A stretch of DNA of 64,000 nt, taken from positions 1-64,000 of the forward strand of contig JAOTVV010000011.1 in the NCBI GenBank assembly GCA_029863245.1. Direction: 5' to 3'. The translations under genes were made by a program, and so were the position numbers. This document shows positions 48,051 through 58,991 of the stretch, one piece after another (within the stretch, counting starts at the first letter, position 1; each line of letters begins with the position of its first letter). The DNA comes from Gemmatimonadota bacterium (GTDB lineage: Bacteria; Gemmatimonadota; Gemmatimonadetes; Gemmatimonadales; GWC2-71-9). The notes below the pieces were generated by a model. That model ran no database searches, had not been told where the DNA came from, and worked only from the letters and a program-made list of their open reading frames with translations.

Positions 48051-49610
48051 TCACTCCCACTCGATGGTGGCTGGGGGCTTCGAGCTGACGTCGTAAACGA
48101 CGCGGTTGACGCCGTCGACCTCGTTGATGATTCGGTTGGCGGTGCGGGCTAGCATCTCCGACTGAAACGGGTACCAGTCAGCCGTCATTCCGTCCGTGCT
48201 GGTGACTGCCCGAAGCGCCACGACGTTCTCGTAGGTCCTTGAGTCCCCCATCACTCCCACAGCCCGGACCGGCAGCAGTACCGCGAACGCTTGCCAGATC
48301 TCGTCGTAGACTCCAGCGTCGCGAATTTCCTCGAGATAGATGGCATCCGCCGCTCGGAGGATTCGCAGACCCTCCAGGGTGACGGCTCCCAGGATCCTCA
48401 CACCCAATCCGGGTCCCGGGAACGGATGGCGGCCCACGATCTCTCCCGAGAGCCCCAGCTCCCTACCGACCTGGCGGACCTCGTCCTTGAACAGCTCCCG
48501 GAGGGGCTCGATCAGCTCGAACGGCAGGTTCGGCCGCAAGCCGCCGACGTTGTGGTGCGTTTTGATGGTGGCGGAGGGGCCCCCCCGCGGCGACGTCGAC
48601 TCAATGACATCGGGATAAAGCGTGCCCTGTACCAGGAACCGCACGTCGTCGCCGACGTGGCGGGCCACATCCTCGAACACGTCGATGAACGTGTGCCCAA
48701 TGAGTCGCCGCTTCTCTTCCGGATCCTCGATCCCGGCTAGCCGGGACAAGAACCGGTCTGTCGCATCCACGACCCGCAAGTCGATGCCGAGATGCGCACG
48801 GAACACGCGCTCCACCTGATCTCCCTCGTGCAGTCGCAGCAGCCCATTGTCGACGAAGATGCAGGTCAACCGATCACCTACGGCCCGGTGCACAAGCACC
48901 GCAGCCACAGCCGAGTCGACACCGCCCGACAGACCGCAAATGACACGCGCCGTGGGTCCCACGCGCTCACGGATGTGCGCTATCTGTTCCTGGATGAAGT
49001 GTCCCGCCGTCCAGTCGGGCGAACATCGGCAGATATCGAACAGAAAATTTCTGATGACCTCGCCGCCCCGAGTGGTGTGGGCAACTTCGGGATGGAACTG
49101 GACTCCGTAGAGCCGACGCTTCGGGTTCGCAAACGCGGCGATCGGGGTGTTGCGGCTCGATCCGATCAGGCCGAACCCCTGTGGCAAGCGGGCCACCCGG
49201 TCACCGTGGCTCATCCAGACCTGGATGTGCTCACCCAGCTCGAATCCGGCGAAGAGATCGCCGGCACTGCAAATTTCGAGGTCCGCCCGACCGTACTCAC
49301 GCTCGGTGGCGGCCTCGATCACCCCACCCACCGCCTGCGTCACCAGGTACATGCCGTAGCACACGCCCAGCACCGGGACGCCGAGCTCCACAACTTGTGG
49401 ATCGATCTGGGGCGCGCCCGGCTCGTATACCGAGCTCGGGCCACCGGACAGGATGATGCCTCGGGGCTCGAGCCGCCGGATTGCGTCGAGCGACGCCGGT
49501 GGCGGGTGGATCTCGCAGTACACATGCTCTTCCCGCACGCGGCGGGCGATGAGCTGGGTGTACTGGGAGCCGTAGTCGAGCACCAGAATGCCGTTCTGGA
49601 GGGTGGTCAT
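48051..49610 (-). CDS. guaA: GMP synthase (glutamine-hydrolysing)
   Basis: Converts XMP to GMP using glutamine and ATP. Class I amidotransferase half: nucleophile Cys84 in [10 protein letters not shown] and the catalytic His-x-Glu in [11 protein letters not shown]-pyrophosphatase half: P-loop [10 protein letters not shown] (~residue 225), then the C-terminal dimerisation domain ending [10 protein letters not shown]. 519 residues. It overlaps lysA by 4 nt and ends the long minus-strand run from pnp. Confidence 0.96.
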   Translation of the reverse strand: MTTLQNGILVLDYGSQYTQLIARRVREEHVYCEIHPPPASLDAIRRLEPRGIILSGGPSSVYEPGAPQIDPQVVELGVPVLGVCYGMYLVTQAVGGVIEAATEREYGRADLEICSAGDLFAGFELGEHIQVWMSHGDRVARLPQGFGLIGSSRNTPIAAFANPKRRLYGVQFHPEVAHTTRGGEVIRNFLFDICRCSPDWTAGHFIQEQIAHIRERVGPTARVICGLSGGVDSAVAAVLVHRAVGDRLTCIFVDNGLLRLHEGDQVERVFRAHLGIDLRVVDATDRFLSRLAGIEDPEEKRRLIGHTFIDVFEDVARHVGDDVRFLVQGTLYPDVIESTSPRGGPSATIKTHHNVGGLRPNLPFELIEPLRELFKDEVRQVGRELGLSGEIVGRHPFPGPGLGVRILGAVTLEGLRILRAADAIYLEEIRDAGVYDEIWQAFAVLLPVRAVGVMGDSRTYENVVALRAVTSTDGMTADWYPFQSEMLARTANRIINEVDGVNRVVYDVSSKPPATIEWE

Positions 49611-50911
49611 GGCGTCTCGAACTCCGCGGCAGCCGTGTCTCGCCAGGCGTCGGCCGCTTCGATCTCATCCAGCGTGCGTTCGCCGACCATGAGGTCCTCC
49701 AACGACTCGCGACGGCGGGCAACGGCCCAGCGTTCACCGTCGATCACCACCTCGGCGGCCCGGGGTCTCGAGTTGTAGGTCGAGCTCATCGAGAACCCGT
49801 AGGCCCCGACGCCCGAGATGGCGAGGAGCGCTCCGGGTTGGGCCGCGGGCAGGTATCGGTCTCGTCCCAGGAAATCCCCGGTTTCGCAGACGGGCCCGAC
49901 GATGTCGACCCGCTCCCGACCCTCGGCAGGCGATGCGCGGTCGGCTCCTACGACCTGGATGTGGTGTTCGGCCCCATAGAGACTCGGTCGGAGGAGATCG
50001 TTCATCGCAGCATCGAGCACCACGAATGCCTTTCCCAGTGCCTTCTTCCGGTAGAGGCAGCGCGCGAGGAGGACGCCGGCGTTGCCCACCAGATACCTGC
50101 CGGGTTCCACGAACAGCGTGAGGCCAGTCTCGCGGGCCAACGGGGTCACGGCCGCGGCAAACGCCTCGGGCTCGAGTGCCGATTCGTCCGTGTAGCGAAT
50201 GCCAAGACCACCACCAACGTCGACGGCTCGCAGGGTCTCGACGCCAAGACTCCGCACTTTCGCCACCAGATCGACAATGCGCGAGCCCGCCGTGACGTAG
50301 GCCTGGGGATCACAAATCTGTGATCCCAGGTGCATGCCGATGGACTCGAGCCTGAGAAACGGGATGGCGAGTGCCCTTCGGACCAGATCGAGTACCTGGG
50401 GTAGCGGCACACCGAACTTTTTGTCCGCCTCTCCCGTCTGAGTGTACGGATGCGCCTTGGTCTTGACGTCGGGATTGACGCGAATTCCGATCCGCACCGG
50501 CAGTTTCAACGCAGCGGCGATATCGGCGAGGTGGCCGAGCTCTTCGGCCGACTCGACGTTGATGAGCCCGATCCCATCCCGCACGGTTCGCCTCAGTTCG
50601 TCGAGGCGCTTGCCCACTCCGCTGAAGATGACGTCGGCGGCTCGAAAGCCCACGCGGCGAGCACGAACGAATTCCCCGATCGACACAACATCGGCTCCCG
50701 CCCCCAACTCGTGCAGGACCGAGAGCACGCCCAGGTTGCCGTTGGCCTTGACGGAGTAGAAGACCCGATGGGGAACGGCCGAGAGCGCACGGATGAGGGC
50801 ACGATACTGCGTGCGGACATGCCCGGCGTCGTAGATGTAGACGGGAGTCCCGGCGTCTCGCGCGATGTCCTCGAGGAGCGCAACTCGCTCGATCAGTAGG
50901 CGCGCGCCCAC
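49607..50911 (-). CDS. lysA: Diaminopimelate decarboxylase
   Basis: A PLP enzyme (alanine-racemase fold) for the last step of lysine synthesis. The PLP Lys55 lies in [40 protein letters not shown] and [11 protein letters not shown] are seen. The GTG at 50911 (434 residues) has GGAGG four nt upstream and overlaps proS by 19 nt; earlier starts read into proS. The GDFLGRDR form is typical of true LysA. Confidence 0.94.
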   Translation of the reverse strand: MGARLLIERVALLEDIARDAGTPVYIYDAGHVRTQYRALIRALSAVPHRVFYSVKANGNLGVLSVLHELGAGADVVSIGEFVRARRVGFRAADVIFSGVGKRLDELRRTVRDGIGLINVESAEELGHLADIAAALKLPVRIGIRVNPDVKTKAHPYTQTGEADKKFGVPLPQVLDLVRRALAIPFLRLESIGMHLGSQICDPQAYVTAGSRIVDLVAKVRSLGVETLRAVDVGGGLGIRYTDESALEPEAFAAAVTPLARETGLTLFVEPGRYLVGNAGVLLARCLYRKKALGKAFVVLDAAMNDLLRPSLYGAEHHIQVVGADRASPAEGRERVDIVGPVCETGDFLGRDRYLPAAQPGALLAISGVGAYGFSMSSTYNSRPRAAEVVIDGERWAVARRRESLEDLMVGERTLDEIEAADAWRDTAAAEFETP

Positions 50912-52338
50912 ACAGCCTCCACCACCGCCTTCTTCCCGCACCACGCGCACGTGGCCGGTGCCGGATCGGAGCGGAACTCCTCGTCCGGCAGCACCCGGAT
51001 CGTGGCCTTCGTGCGCTCCTGAATCGCCAGCTCACACGCGTCGGAGCCGCAGTACCCACCGAAGGCGAACCCGCCGGACCCGTCCATGATCTCGATCAGC
51101 CGATCCTTTTCGACGCCCCGGAACGTGTTGGCCTCGCGCCGATCGCGGGCAGCGGCGAGGAGCGCAGCCTGGATCTCGTCCAGTGCCGTTCGCACGCTGA
51201 TCTCCAGTCCGTCCAGCGGCACCGGCGCCTTACCGCCGGTCCGTCGGGCGAGCATGGCCTGACCCTTGTCGACGTCTCGCGGCCCCACCTCCAACCTCAC
51301 GGGGACTCCACGGCTCTCCCACTCGTAGTACTTCGCCCCGGGCTTCATGCCTTCCCGCTGGTCGAGCAGCACGCGGATGCCGCCGGCGCGAAGCGCGTCC
51401 ATCACTTGGCCGCCAACCTCGAGCACGCGGATTCGCTCATCGTCGCTGCGGAAGATCGGCACGATTACCACCTGCGTGGGGGCGAGCCGTGGCGGACACA
51501 CCAGGCCCACATCGTCGCTGTGCGTCATGATCAGACCGCCGACCAGACGGGTCGACACGCCCCACGACGAGCTCCACACGTAGTCGAGCTCGCCGCTCGC
51601 CGTTTGAAACTGGGTCCCGAATGCCCGCGCGAAGTTTTGGCCCAGGAAGTGAGACGTGCCGGCCTGGAGCGCCTTGTTGTCCTGCATCAGCCCCTCGCAG
51701 GCAAACGTGCGCACGGCCCCCGCGAACTTCTCCGACTCGGTCTTGACGCCCGTGATGACGGGCATCGCCATCCACTCCTCCATGAACCGACGATACAGAC
51801 CCAGGATGAGACGGGTTTCCTCTTCCGCCTCTGCGGCCGTGGCATGCGCCGTATGTCCCTCCTGCCACAGGAACTCCGTTGTGCGCAGGAAGAGCCGGGT
51901 CCGCATTTCCCACCGCACGATGTTTGCCCACTGGTTCAAGAGTACCGGGAGATCCCGGTAGCTCTGGATCCACTTGGAGAGCATCGCATAGATGATCGTC
52001 TCCGACGTAGGGCGCACCACGAGCGGCTCCTCGAGCTCTTTCCCGCCCCCGTGCGTGACCACGGCGGTCTGCGGCGCGAACCCCTGGACATGCTCCGCTT
52101 CCTTGGCAAGGAAACTCTGCGGGATGAAGAGCGGGAAGTACGCGTTCTCGTGGCCTGTCTCCTTGAACATGCCATCGAGCGCCTGCTGCATGAGTTCCCA
52201 TATCCCATAGCCGCGGGGCCGGATCACCATGCACCCACGCACCGGGGAATAGTCGGCCAGCTCCGCCCGCATAATCACGTCGTTGTACCAGGCGCTGAAG
52301 TCCTCGGAACGTGGGGTAATGCGTTGACGGTCAGCCAT
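50893..52338 (-). CDS. proS: Proline--tRNA ligase, eukaryote/archaeal type
   Basis: A 481-residue class II synthetase lacking the editing insertion of the long bacterial ProRS. Motifs: [12 protein letters not shown] (motif 2 region), [25 protein letters not shown], and the C-terminal zinc-binding-like domain GYCGSDACE ... [18 protein letters not shown], ending in Tyr as this subclass does. No editing domain means mischarged Ala-tRNA-Pro would need a free-standing editor. It lies 75 nt after hisS. Confidence 0.95.
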   Translation of the reverse strand: MADRQRITPRSEDFSAWYNDVIMRAELADYSPVRGCMVIRPRGYGIWELMQQALDGMFKETGHENAYFPLFIPQSFLAKEAEHVQGFAPQTAVVTHGGGKELEEPLVVRPTSETIIYAMLSKWIQSYRDLPVLLNQWANIVRWEMRTRLFLRTTEFLWQEGHTAHATAAEAEEETRLILGLYRRFMEEWMAMPVITGVKTESEKFAGAVRTFACEGLMQDNKALQAGTSHFLGQNFARAFGTQFQTASGELDYVWSSSWGVSTRLVGGLIMTHSDDVGLVCPPRLAPTQVVIVPIFRSDDERIRVLEVGGQVMDALRAGGIRVLLDQREGMKPGAKYYEWESRGVPVRLEVGPRDVDKGQAMLARRTGGKAPVPLDGLEISVRTALDEIQAALLAAARDRREANTFRGVEKDRLIEIMDGSGGFAFGGYCGSDACELAIQERTKATIRVLPDEEFRSDPAPATCAWCGKKAVVEAVWARAY

Positions 52339-52413
52339 GATGGTGGTATCGGGTCTCTGGTTGAAGGTGCCGCATCCGAGCCAATGGATAGGTGGGTCTC
52401 GAGCCGGGCGCCA

Positions 52414-53715
52414 TCACCGGTCGGCTGGACGCGACGGCGACTCGACGAGGCGGCTCAGTGCCATGCGCCGCTCCTCCCCAGTTGCGAGATCGCGCACGAG
52501 CGCCTCGCGGCGGGCCCGTTCATCCGGTCCAATGAGCACGGCCTGTGACGCAGCTCGGGCCGACGCGAGTTTGAGCTGCTTGGCAACCGATTGTGCCTTC
52601 AGGGCGTACTCCACCCGCCGTCCCGCGTCCCGGAGCTCGTGGGCCAGACCGAGCACGGCCGGGACGTCTTCGCTGGTCACGGCGACAAGGAAGAGGTCGA
52701 CCGCTCCTGTCACCTCACTTGCCTGCCCCCGCTCGCGTACCAGCTCACCCAGCACCACGTCCCCCATCCCGAATCCGGTGGCCGGCAAATCGATCCCACC
52801 CAGCGCCTCGAGAAGACCGTCGTATCGACCGCCGCCACAGATCGCGCGCATGGTCCGGCGGGCATCGAACAACTCGAACACGATCCCAGTGTAGTAGGCC
52901 AAACCCCGCACGACCGACATGTCGATCGCGACGTAGTCTGCCAGGCCCATCGATGCCAATGCCTCGATGCACTCCAACAGCGGGGACACGGTGTCGGGAT
53001 CGATGGAGGCATCGGACACGGCAGCCCGAAGCGCGTCGATCGAGCGGATGTCGCCGACAGCGAGCACGCGAGCCGCAGCATGTTCCTCGAGACTGGCCGT
53101 TCGCATCAGATTCTGCACGAGGTCTTCGGGCGGGTCGCGATCGAGCTTGTCGATCTGCGCATACGCCGCCACGATCTGTGGTCCGGTGAGTCCGTGCGCC
53201 GCTAGCAACGCCTGCGCAACGCGGCGGTCCGAGATCCGCACTCGGAAGTCGGCGGCGGTCAGACCGAAAGCCCGAACGACGTCAACGGCGGCGGCGATCA
53301 GCTCCGCGTCCGCGAGCGGTCCCGCCTCACCGATGAGATCCATGTTGAGTTGAAAATGCTCCCTGAGCCGCCCCCGCTGCTGCCGCTCGTACCGAAACAG
53401 CTGCGGCATCGTGAACCACCGAATGGGCTTCTTCAGCGCCCGGGCGCGCTGCGCCACCATCCGAGCGAGCGTGGGTGTCATTTCAGGCCGCAGCGCGACG
53501 GCACGTCCGCCCTTGTCCTCGAACGCGTACAACTGCGAGACGATCTCCTCCCCGCTCTTCTGGGTGTAGAGCTCTAGCGGCTCCAGCGGCGGCCCGTCGT
53601 ACTCCTCGAACCCGTAGCGCGCCGCGACATCGCGCCACACCGTGAAGATCCGGTTTCGGAGTGTTGTCTCGTCGGGGAAGAAGTCGCGGAATCCGGGTAG
53701 GGCCTGGCTATGCAT
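52414..53715 (-). CDS. hisS: Histidine--tRNA ligase
   Basis: A class II synthetase of 433 residues. Motif 1 region FPDETTLRNRIF; motif 2 ALRPEMTPTLAR and FRYERQQRGRLREHFQ; the histidine-binding signatures GLAYYTGIVFE and CGGGRYDGL; C-terminal anticodon-binding domain (~330-425). It starts 10 nt after folC. No Shine-Dalgarno is obvious, suggesting translational coupling. Confidence 0.95.
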   Translation of the reverse strand: MHSQALPGFRDFFPDETTLRNRIFTVWRDVAARYGFEEYDGPPLEPLELYTQKSGEEIVSQLYAFEDKGGRAVALRPEMTPTLARMVAQRARALKKPIRWFTMPQLFRYERQQRGRLREHFQLNMDLIGEAGPLADAELIAAAVDVVRAFGLTAADFRVRISDRRVAQALLAAHGLTGPQIVAAYAQIDKLDRDPPEDLVQNLMRTASLEEHAAARVLAVGDIRSIDALRAAVSDASIDPDTVSPLLECIEALASMGLADYVAIDMSVVRGLAYYTGIVFELFDARRTMRAICGGGRYDGLLEALGGIDLPATGFGMGDVVLGELVRERGQASEVTGAVDLFLVAVTSEDVPAVLGLAHELRDAGRRVEYALKAQSVAKQLKLASARAASQAVLIGPDERARREALVRDLATGEERRMALSRLVESPSRPADR

Positions 53716-53724
53716 CGGAGCAAT

Positions 53725-54927
53725 CTATCCGAGTGGCGCAAAACCCGGCAAGCGCGCCATGGCGTCACCCACCGTGTGAAACGATCCCGTGACGAGCGTC
53801 GTGCCGGCACCCTCGTGCACCAGCCGCAGCGCGCGATCGAAATCCCTTTCGACCGTCACCTGTGGGAAGGCCTCCGCGACCGCGGCGAGTGACCAGACGC
53901 GCTCGGGGGGCGCCGACGGCGCAATGGTCACCCAGATCCGTTGGGCCACCGTGCCGATCCCGTCGATCATGGTCCGCCAATCCTTGTCCGCGAGAATGCC
54001 GACCAGTGCATGCACCGGTTGCGGCACTGGGTCTAGCCGGAGCCCTTCGACCAAGACGGCCACGCCGCTCGGGTTGTGAGCCACGTCGAACAACCACGCC
54101 CCGCGCCTCTCCATCCGGCCCGAGATTGACGCGCGGGCAAAGGCTCGCGTCAACACGTCCTCCGTCGGGCGCCAGTCTCGGGGGAGCGCCTCGAGCACCC
54201 CGCGAGCGACGGCCGCGTTTCGGCGCTGGTGCGGACCGGCGAGCCGCAAGGTGCCTGGGTACCGGGCGGCTGCGTCCACGACAATCGGAAGCGCCCCCGC
54301 CGCCTCGGCTGCCTGGACGAGAACCGCCCGCAGGGCAGGATCCGCCTCGCCGATCACGAATGGGCGCCCGCGCTTGGCAATACCGGCCTTCTCGCGCGCG
54401 ATGCCCTCGAGCGAGTCGCCGAGATAGTCAGCGTGGTCCAGACCGATATGTGTCACGGCGCTCACCAGGGGATCGACAACGTTCGTGGCGTCGAGCCGCC
54501 CGCCGAGCCCCACCTCGATCACGGCGATGTCCACACCCCGCGCAGCGAAGTCCGCCAGCGCGATTGCCGTGGTGGCTTCGAAGAAGCTCGCCCCTACCTC
54601 GAGCACGGTGGTCCGGAGTTCTGCCGTCCACGTGGCGAACGCCTCGCGCGAGATCGGCCGGCCATCGACCAGCATCCGCTCACGGATGTCGACAAGGTGC
54701 GGGGAGGTGTACAGCCCGACACGCCGTCCCGCGGCTCCGAGTGCTTCGGCAACCAAGGTGGCAACGGAGCCCTTCCCATTGGTGCCGCCGATGTGGACGC
54801 AGGCGTAGTGTGTTTCGGGGTGGCCAAGTCGGGCGAGCAGCAGCCGGGTCGGGTCGAGCGACCACTTGGCGCCGCCGGTTGTACGGGGATAGAGGAAGCC
54901 GAGGGCGTCCTCGAAGGGCAGGTTCAG
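53725..54927 (-). CDS. folC: Folylpolyglutamate/dihydrofolate synthase, probable CTG start
   Basis: A 400-residue Mur-ligase-fold enzyme adding glutamate to folates (and to dihydropteroate). The N-terminus is LNLPFEDALGFLYP; the P-loop GGTNGKGSVAT and the segments THIGLDHADYLG and FDVAHNPSGV follow. No ATG, GTG or TTG exists in frame between the accD overlap and the P-loop. The best start is a CTG at 54927, in a CTGA overlap with the accD stop and with GGAGG seven nt upstream. The accD-folC order is common. Confidence 0.92.
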   Translation of the reverse strand: MNLPFEDALGFLYPRTTGGAKWSLDPTRLLLARLGHPETHYACVHIGGTNGKGSVATLVAEALGAAGRRVGLYTSPHLVDIRERMLVDGRPISREAFATWTAELRTTVLEVGASFFEATTAIALADFAARGVDIAVIEVGLGGRLDATNVVDPLVSAVTHIGLDHADYLGDSLEGIAREKAGIAKRGRPFVIGEADPALRAVLVQAAEAAGALPIVVDAAARYPGTLRLAGPHQRRNAAVARGVLEALPRDWRPTEDVLTRAFARASISGRMERRGAWLFDVAHNPSGVAVLVEGLRLDPVPQPVHALVGILADKDWRTMIDGIGTVAQRIWVTIAPSAPPERVWSLAAVAEAFPQVTVERDFDRALRLVHEGAGTTLVTGSFHTVGDAMARLPGFAPLG

Positions 54928-55781
54928 TCCTGCGCCTCCAGCGCGGGGGCGCTCACCATCATGCGCAACACGCTCGCGACGGTTGCTCGCAGCTCCGAAC
55001 GCGGGACTACGGCATCGACCATGCCGTGGGCCTCCAAGAACTCGGCGGTCTGAAACCCATCCGGCAGATCCTGTCCGATCGTCTGTTTGATGACGCGCGG
55101 ACCGGCGAACCCGATCACGGCTCCGGGCTCGGCCAGGTTCACATCGCCCTGCATGGCGTACGAGGCCGACACACCACCCGTGGTCGGGTTCGTCATGATG
55201 GAGATGTACGGCGTTCCGGACTCCCGGAGTCGGGCCATGAGCGCCGACGTCTTCGCCATCTGCATCAGGCTGAGGACCCCCTCCTGCATCCTGGCGCCGC
55301 CCGAAGCGGACACCAGGATGAGCGGCGCCCGATGCTCCAGCGAGCGCTCGATGAGCCGAGCCACCTTCTCGCCGACGACCGAGCCCATCGAGCCCCCCAT
55401 GAACTTGAAGTCCATGACCCCGAGATTCACGGCGAGCCCGGTGAGCGTGCCGTGGCCCGCGATGATCCCATCGTGCGTCCCCGCTTTGCGGCTGGCGCTG
55501 GCGAGCCGATGCTCGTACCCCTCGAATCCCAACGCATCCTTCGACCGCAGCTCGCGGTAGAGCTCGGTGAAGCTGCCGTCGTCGATCAGGATCTCGATGT
55601 AGCGCTGCGCCGAGATGCGCCGGTGGTGTCCGCAGGACGGGCACACCTGCAAGGCGCGCTCGAACTTCTCATTGATGTCGACGTGCCCGCACTGCTCGCA
55701 TTTGCCCCAGGCGTCCGGGGGGATCTCGAGCTTCTCACGCTGTGCCGTGCGTTTGCGTTTGTCCTTGCGGAACCAAGCCAT
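54924..55781 (-). CDS. accD: Acetyl-CoA carboxylase carboxyltransferase subunit beta
   Basis: AccD makes malonyl-CoA for fatty acid synthesis with AccA. An N-terminal zinc ribbon (CEQCGHVDINE, CPSCGHHRR) precedes the crotonase-fold core: VSASGGARMQEGVLSLMQMAKT and NPTTGGVSASYAMQGD. 285 residues. accA is not in the window. The overlap with folC is CTGA. Confidence 0.95.
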   Translation of the reverse strand: MAWFRKDKRKRTAQREKLEIPPDAWGKCEQCGHVDINEKFERALQVCPSCGHHRRISAQRYIEILIDDGSFTELYRELRSKDALGFEGYEHRLASASRKAGTHDGIIAGHGTLTGLAVNLGVMDFKFMGGSMGSVVGEKVARLIERSLEHRAPLILVSASGGARMQEGVLSLMQMAKTSALMARLRESGTPYISIMTNPTTGGVSASYAMQGDVNLAEPGAVIGFAGPRVIKQTIGQDLPDGFQTAEFLEAHGMVDAVVPRSELRATVASVLRMMVSAPALEAQD

Positions 55782-55888
55782 GGTCGTCTAGCGCACCCCT
55801 GTGGCCCGCAGCTGGCACGTCGTTTCGGCGCGCTGCGCGGTTATGGAATCTCGCGCTTCCCCACACCACCCGCTACCCCATCGGGGTG

Positions 55889-57127
55889 TCACGGAGTGTA
55901 CCCGGAGTGACGCGCCTCGAATGCGACCCGGGCGGACAGCCCGAGCGCCAGGAAGCAGACGAGGAGAAATGAGCCACCATAGGACAGGAAAGGAAGCGGA
56001 ATCCCGACGATGGGCATGATGCCGACGGTCATGCCGACATTCACGAAAATGTGGGTGAGGAGGATTCCACAGACCCCCGCCACGGCAAGCGACGAGAAGG
56101 GGTCGACCGCGCGCTGGGAGATCCGGATCAAGCTGAGGATCAGGAGCGCGAAGAGCGTCAGCGATGCCAGTACGCCGAGGAAGCCGAGCTCCTCGCCCAA
56201 CACGGAAAACACAAAATCGGTATGCTGCTCGGGCAGAAACGCGAGGCGTTTCTGCGTCCCCTCCGTCAGGCCCTTGCCGAGGATCCCGCCCGATCCGATC
56301 GCCACCTTGGACTGAATGATGTGCCACCCCGTGGCTCGCGGGTCGATCTCGGGATTGAGGAATGACAGCAATCGGTTCTGCTGATAGGGCGCCAGTCGGC
56401 CCCAGAGCTCGAGGGCCAGCAACCCCATGGCCAAGTTCACGAGCCAGACCACGAGTCCTTCCACGACGTATGGACGCACCCACAACAACACGATCGTCAA
56501 CACCACAATCCACACGCCCCAAGAGAGCGTGGAGAAGGCCATCAGCAACGACAAGAACGGCGACGCGAGCAGGAGCAGGAGCCAGTGATTGACCCCTGCC
56601 CAGAACAGCATCGCGAACAACAGCCCCACAAAGACGAGGGCGCTCCCCAAATCCGGTTGCAGCCCGACGAGCATGAACGGGACCCCCACGATCACGAGCG
56701 ACGGCAACAGCTGGGTGAGGGTCGACGGCGGCTCCCGCTTTGGCCCGAGGTGCCGCGCCAGCATCAGCACGGTCGCGAGCTTCGCCAGTTCGGCAGGCTG
56801 CCCGAGGCGCCTGCCGCCGATCGCGAGCCACGATTTGGCACCCGACGCCGTCCCGGCTCCGGTCCCGATGATCAAGGTCAGCGCGAGGAGCAGCACGGCG
56901 CCGACATACACGGCGGGCGTCACCCACTCCAAAATGCGTGGAGAGACACGAAACGCGAACACGGCCACGACCAGCCCAACGCCGACCCAGAGGGCCTGGC
57001 GCTTCCAGATCTCCGAGGCCGCCGACGGCACGTCGGTCACACCGGCGCTGTAGAGCAGGATCAGGCCGAGCCCGACCAGCAACACGCTCCAGAGTGGCAG
57101 GGCGCTGTCGAGCGTCCTACCGCGCAC
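55889..57127 (-). CDS. rodA: Rod-shape SEDS glycosyltransferase RodA
   Basis: A polytopic peptidoglycan glycosyltransferase of the elongasome, with about ten helices. Conserved SEDS segments: GAKSWLAIGGRRLGQPAELAK, LQPDLGSALVF, ATGWHIIQSKVAIGSGG and VGIPLPFLSYGGS. Catalytic Asp is in QPDLG. The GTG at 57127 (412 residues) overlaps mrdA by 11 nt. A short inverted repeat CACCCC/GGGGTG-like lies right after its stop. Confidence 0.95.
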   Translation of the reverse strand: MRGRTLDSALPLWSVLLVGLGLILLYSAGVTDVPSAASEIWKRQALWVGVGLVVAVFAFRVSPRILEWVTPAVYVGAVLLLALTLIIGTGAGTASGAKSWLAIGGRRLGQPAELAKLATVLMLARHLGPKREPPSTLTQLLPSLVIVGVPFMLVGLQPDLGSALVFVGLLFAMLFWAGVNHWLLLLLASPFLSLLMAFSTLSWGVWIVVLTIVLLWVRPYVVEGLVVWLVNLAMGLLALELWGRLAPYQQNRLLSFLNPEIDPRATGWHIIQSKVAIGSGGILGKGLTEGTQKRLAFLPEQHTDFVFSVLGEELGFLGVLASLTLFALLILSLIRISQRAVDPFSSLAVAGVCGILLTHIFVNVGMTVGIMPIVGIPLPFLSYGGSFLLVCFLALGLSARVAFEARHSGYTP

Positions 57128-58991
57128 GGCCCACCGTATCGCGTCCCGGGCCCCGAAGCAGAGCGGTGTCTGGGAGAATCGGGATGGGCTCCGGTGCCGA
57201 GTCGGCCGGCGTCTCCAGCCGGTACTCCCCACCCCGGGGCTTCACGGCATCCGCACCGAGCAGGTATCGGGCGATGATCCGCGTGACGACCGGAGCGACG
57301 CGGGAACCGTGCTCTGCGAACTCCACGATGGCACCGACCACGATCTCTGGATCGTCCGCAGGAGCAAACGCGACGAACCACCCGTGGTCCGGCCCGTGGG
57401 GATTCTGCGCCGTGCCCGTCTTGCCCGCGATCCTGAGGTCCACGATCTGCGCAGCCACGGCCGTGCCCCGGTCGACGACCGCCACCAGGGAGGCGCGAAG
57501 GTCGGCGAGATCGCGATCGGAGAGACCCAGTGTGTGCTGCTGACCCTGGCGCGTCGCCACGAGGTGCGGCGCGGTCGTCGTGCCGTGCGGGCCCGCTAGC
57601 ATGCCGTAGAACCGTACCACGTTGACGAGGGTCTGCGCGTCTTCGCCCTGACCGATCGCGAGATTCAAGGTCACGGCACTCGTCCAGTTTCGAGGTCCGT
57701 AACGACGGTTGTAGTACTCCGTTGAACTGGGGAAGATGGGCTCCGTCTCACTGGGCAGGTCGATGCCTGAGCGGCTGCCAAAGCCGAGCGCCGTGCCGTC
57801 TTGTAGGAGACCCGTCAGACCCAGCTTGAGCCCTAGCTGATAGAAGTACACGTCGCACGAGTACTGAATGGCCTCGGCCAACGTCACGCTTCCGTGGCCC
57901 TCGACCCGCCAGCACCGAAAATACCGGTTGTAGTACTGGAAGCCGCCGCGGCACGGCACTGTCATCCGTGAGTCGAACGTGACGATACCTCGTCGCAGGG
58001 CCATGGCGGCGATCGCGAGCTTGAACGGCGAGGCGGGCGGATACCGAGCCTGGATGGCGCGGTTGAATAGCGGGAAGTCTTGGCTGGCGGCGAGACGCTG
58101 CCACTCCGTCGGATCGACGCCCCCGACCAGCACGTTGGGATCGAAACTCGGGGCCGAATAGAGGGCCAGCACCTCGCCCGAGCGCGGGTCCATGGCGACA
58201 ACCGCGCCCCGACGGCCAGGTGGGAACGTGCTCTCGACAAACCGTTGCAGCTCGAGATCGATAGTCGTGCGGATGGTGCGGCCCGGCTCGGGCTCGAGCG
58301 TCGATTCGATCCCCGCGTCGCGCACGGTGCGGTTCATGGCGTCGACCTCGACGTATTTCACCCCGTCCCGGCCGCGCAGCTCGGCGTCGTAGAACTGCTC
58401 GATGCCATCGCGGCCGACCAGTGTGCCGAGGCGGGCGCCCGGATGCGAGCCCAGGCGAAGCTCCTCTTCGGAGACCTGGCCGACATACCCAACGAGGTGG
58501 GCCGTTGTCGAACTGAAGGGGTATCGCCGCTTGGGGTCGCTCTCAATGACCAATCCGGGGTTCCAGGGGCGCAGCTCTTCGAGTGCCGACACGACGTCGA
58601 AGGTGGCGTTTCGTCGCACCAACACTGGCTCGGACGGGGTAAGGCGGTACCGCTCGAGGATCAATTCCCGCTCGACGGAGTCCGTGCGAAGAATCGGACT
58701 CAGCCGGTCGAGCGTGGTGCCAAGCGACAGCGCGGACATGGCGTGCAGCGACACCGAGTAGCCCGGTACATTCTCGGCAAGCACCGCACCGTGACGATCC
58801 GTGATCAGCCCGCGCGGGGCTGGAATGGGAACGGGACGGAGGCGGTTTTCCTCGGACTGCACGCGGTAGCGATCGGATCCGGTCACTTGCAGCCTGAAGA
58901 ACGCGACCGAGAGCAGCGTGAACGTGGCGATCACCATCACGCGCCCGAGGTCGGCGCGGCGCGCCACCGCACGCCGATCTCCCCAGCTCAT
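57117..58991 (-). CDS. mrdA: Penicillin-binding protein 2
   Basis: The class B transpeptidase paired with RodA in side-wall growth. One N-terminal helix (~17-38), pedestal with RGLITDRHGAVLAENVPGYSV, and the transpeptidase domain with SxxK as PPASPFK, the SxD as YSCDVYFYQ and KTGT as AGKTGTAQNP. 624 residues from the ATG at 58991 (ATGA overlap with mreD). Order mreB-mreC-mreD-mrdA-rodA is classic. Confidence 0.95.
   Translation of the reverse strand: MSWGDRRAVARRADLGRVMVIATFTLLSVAFFRLQVTGSDRYRVQSEENRLRPVPIPAPRGLITDRHGAVLAENVPGYSVSLHAMSALSLGTTLDRLSPILRTDSVERELILERYRLTPSEPVLVRRNATFDVVSALEELRPWNPGLVIESDPKRRYPFSSTTAHLVGYVGQVSEEELRLGSHPGARLGTLVGRDGIEQFYDAELRGRDGVKYVEVDAMNRTVRDAGIESTLEPEPGRTIRTTIDLELQRFVESTFPPGRRGAVVAMDPRSGEVLALYSAPSFDPNVLVGGVDPTEWQRLAASQDFPLFNRAIQARYPPASPFKLAIAAMALRRGIVTFDSRMTVPCRGGFQYYNRYFRCWRVEGHGSVTLAEAIQYSCDVYFYQLGLKLGLTGLLQDGTALGFGSRSGIDLPSETEPIFPSSTEYYNRRYGPRNWTSAVTLNLAIGQGEDAQTLVNVVRFYGMLAGPHGTTTAPHLVATRQGQQHTLGLSDRDLADLRASLVAVVDRGTAVAAQIVDLRIAGKTGTAQNPHGPDHGWFVAFAPADDPEIVVGAIVEFAEHGSRVAPVVTRIIARYLLGADAVKPRGGEYRLETPADSAPEPIPILPDTALLRGPGRDTVGRAR

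Noticed and set aside
53725-55644. A 639-codon open frame apparently fusing an accD-region segment to FolC
   Set aside because: The first ~239 codons are an Arg/Gly-rich shadow of accD in another frame. Only the part from about 54927 has FolC motifs.
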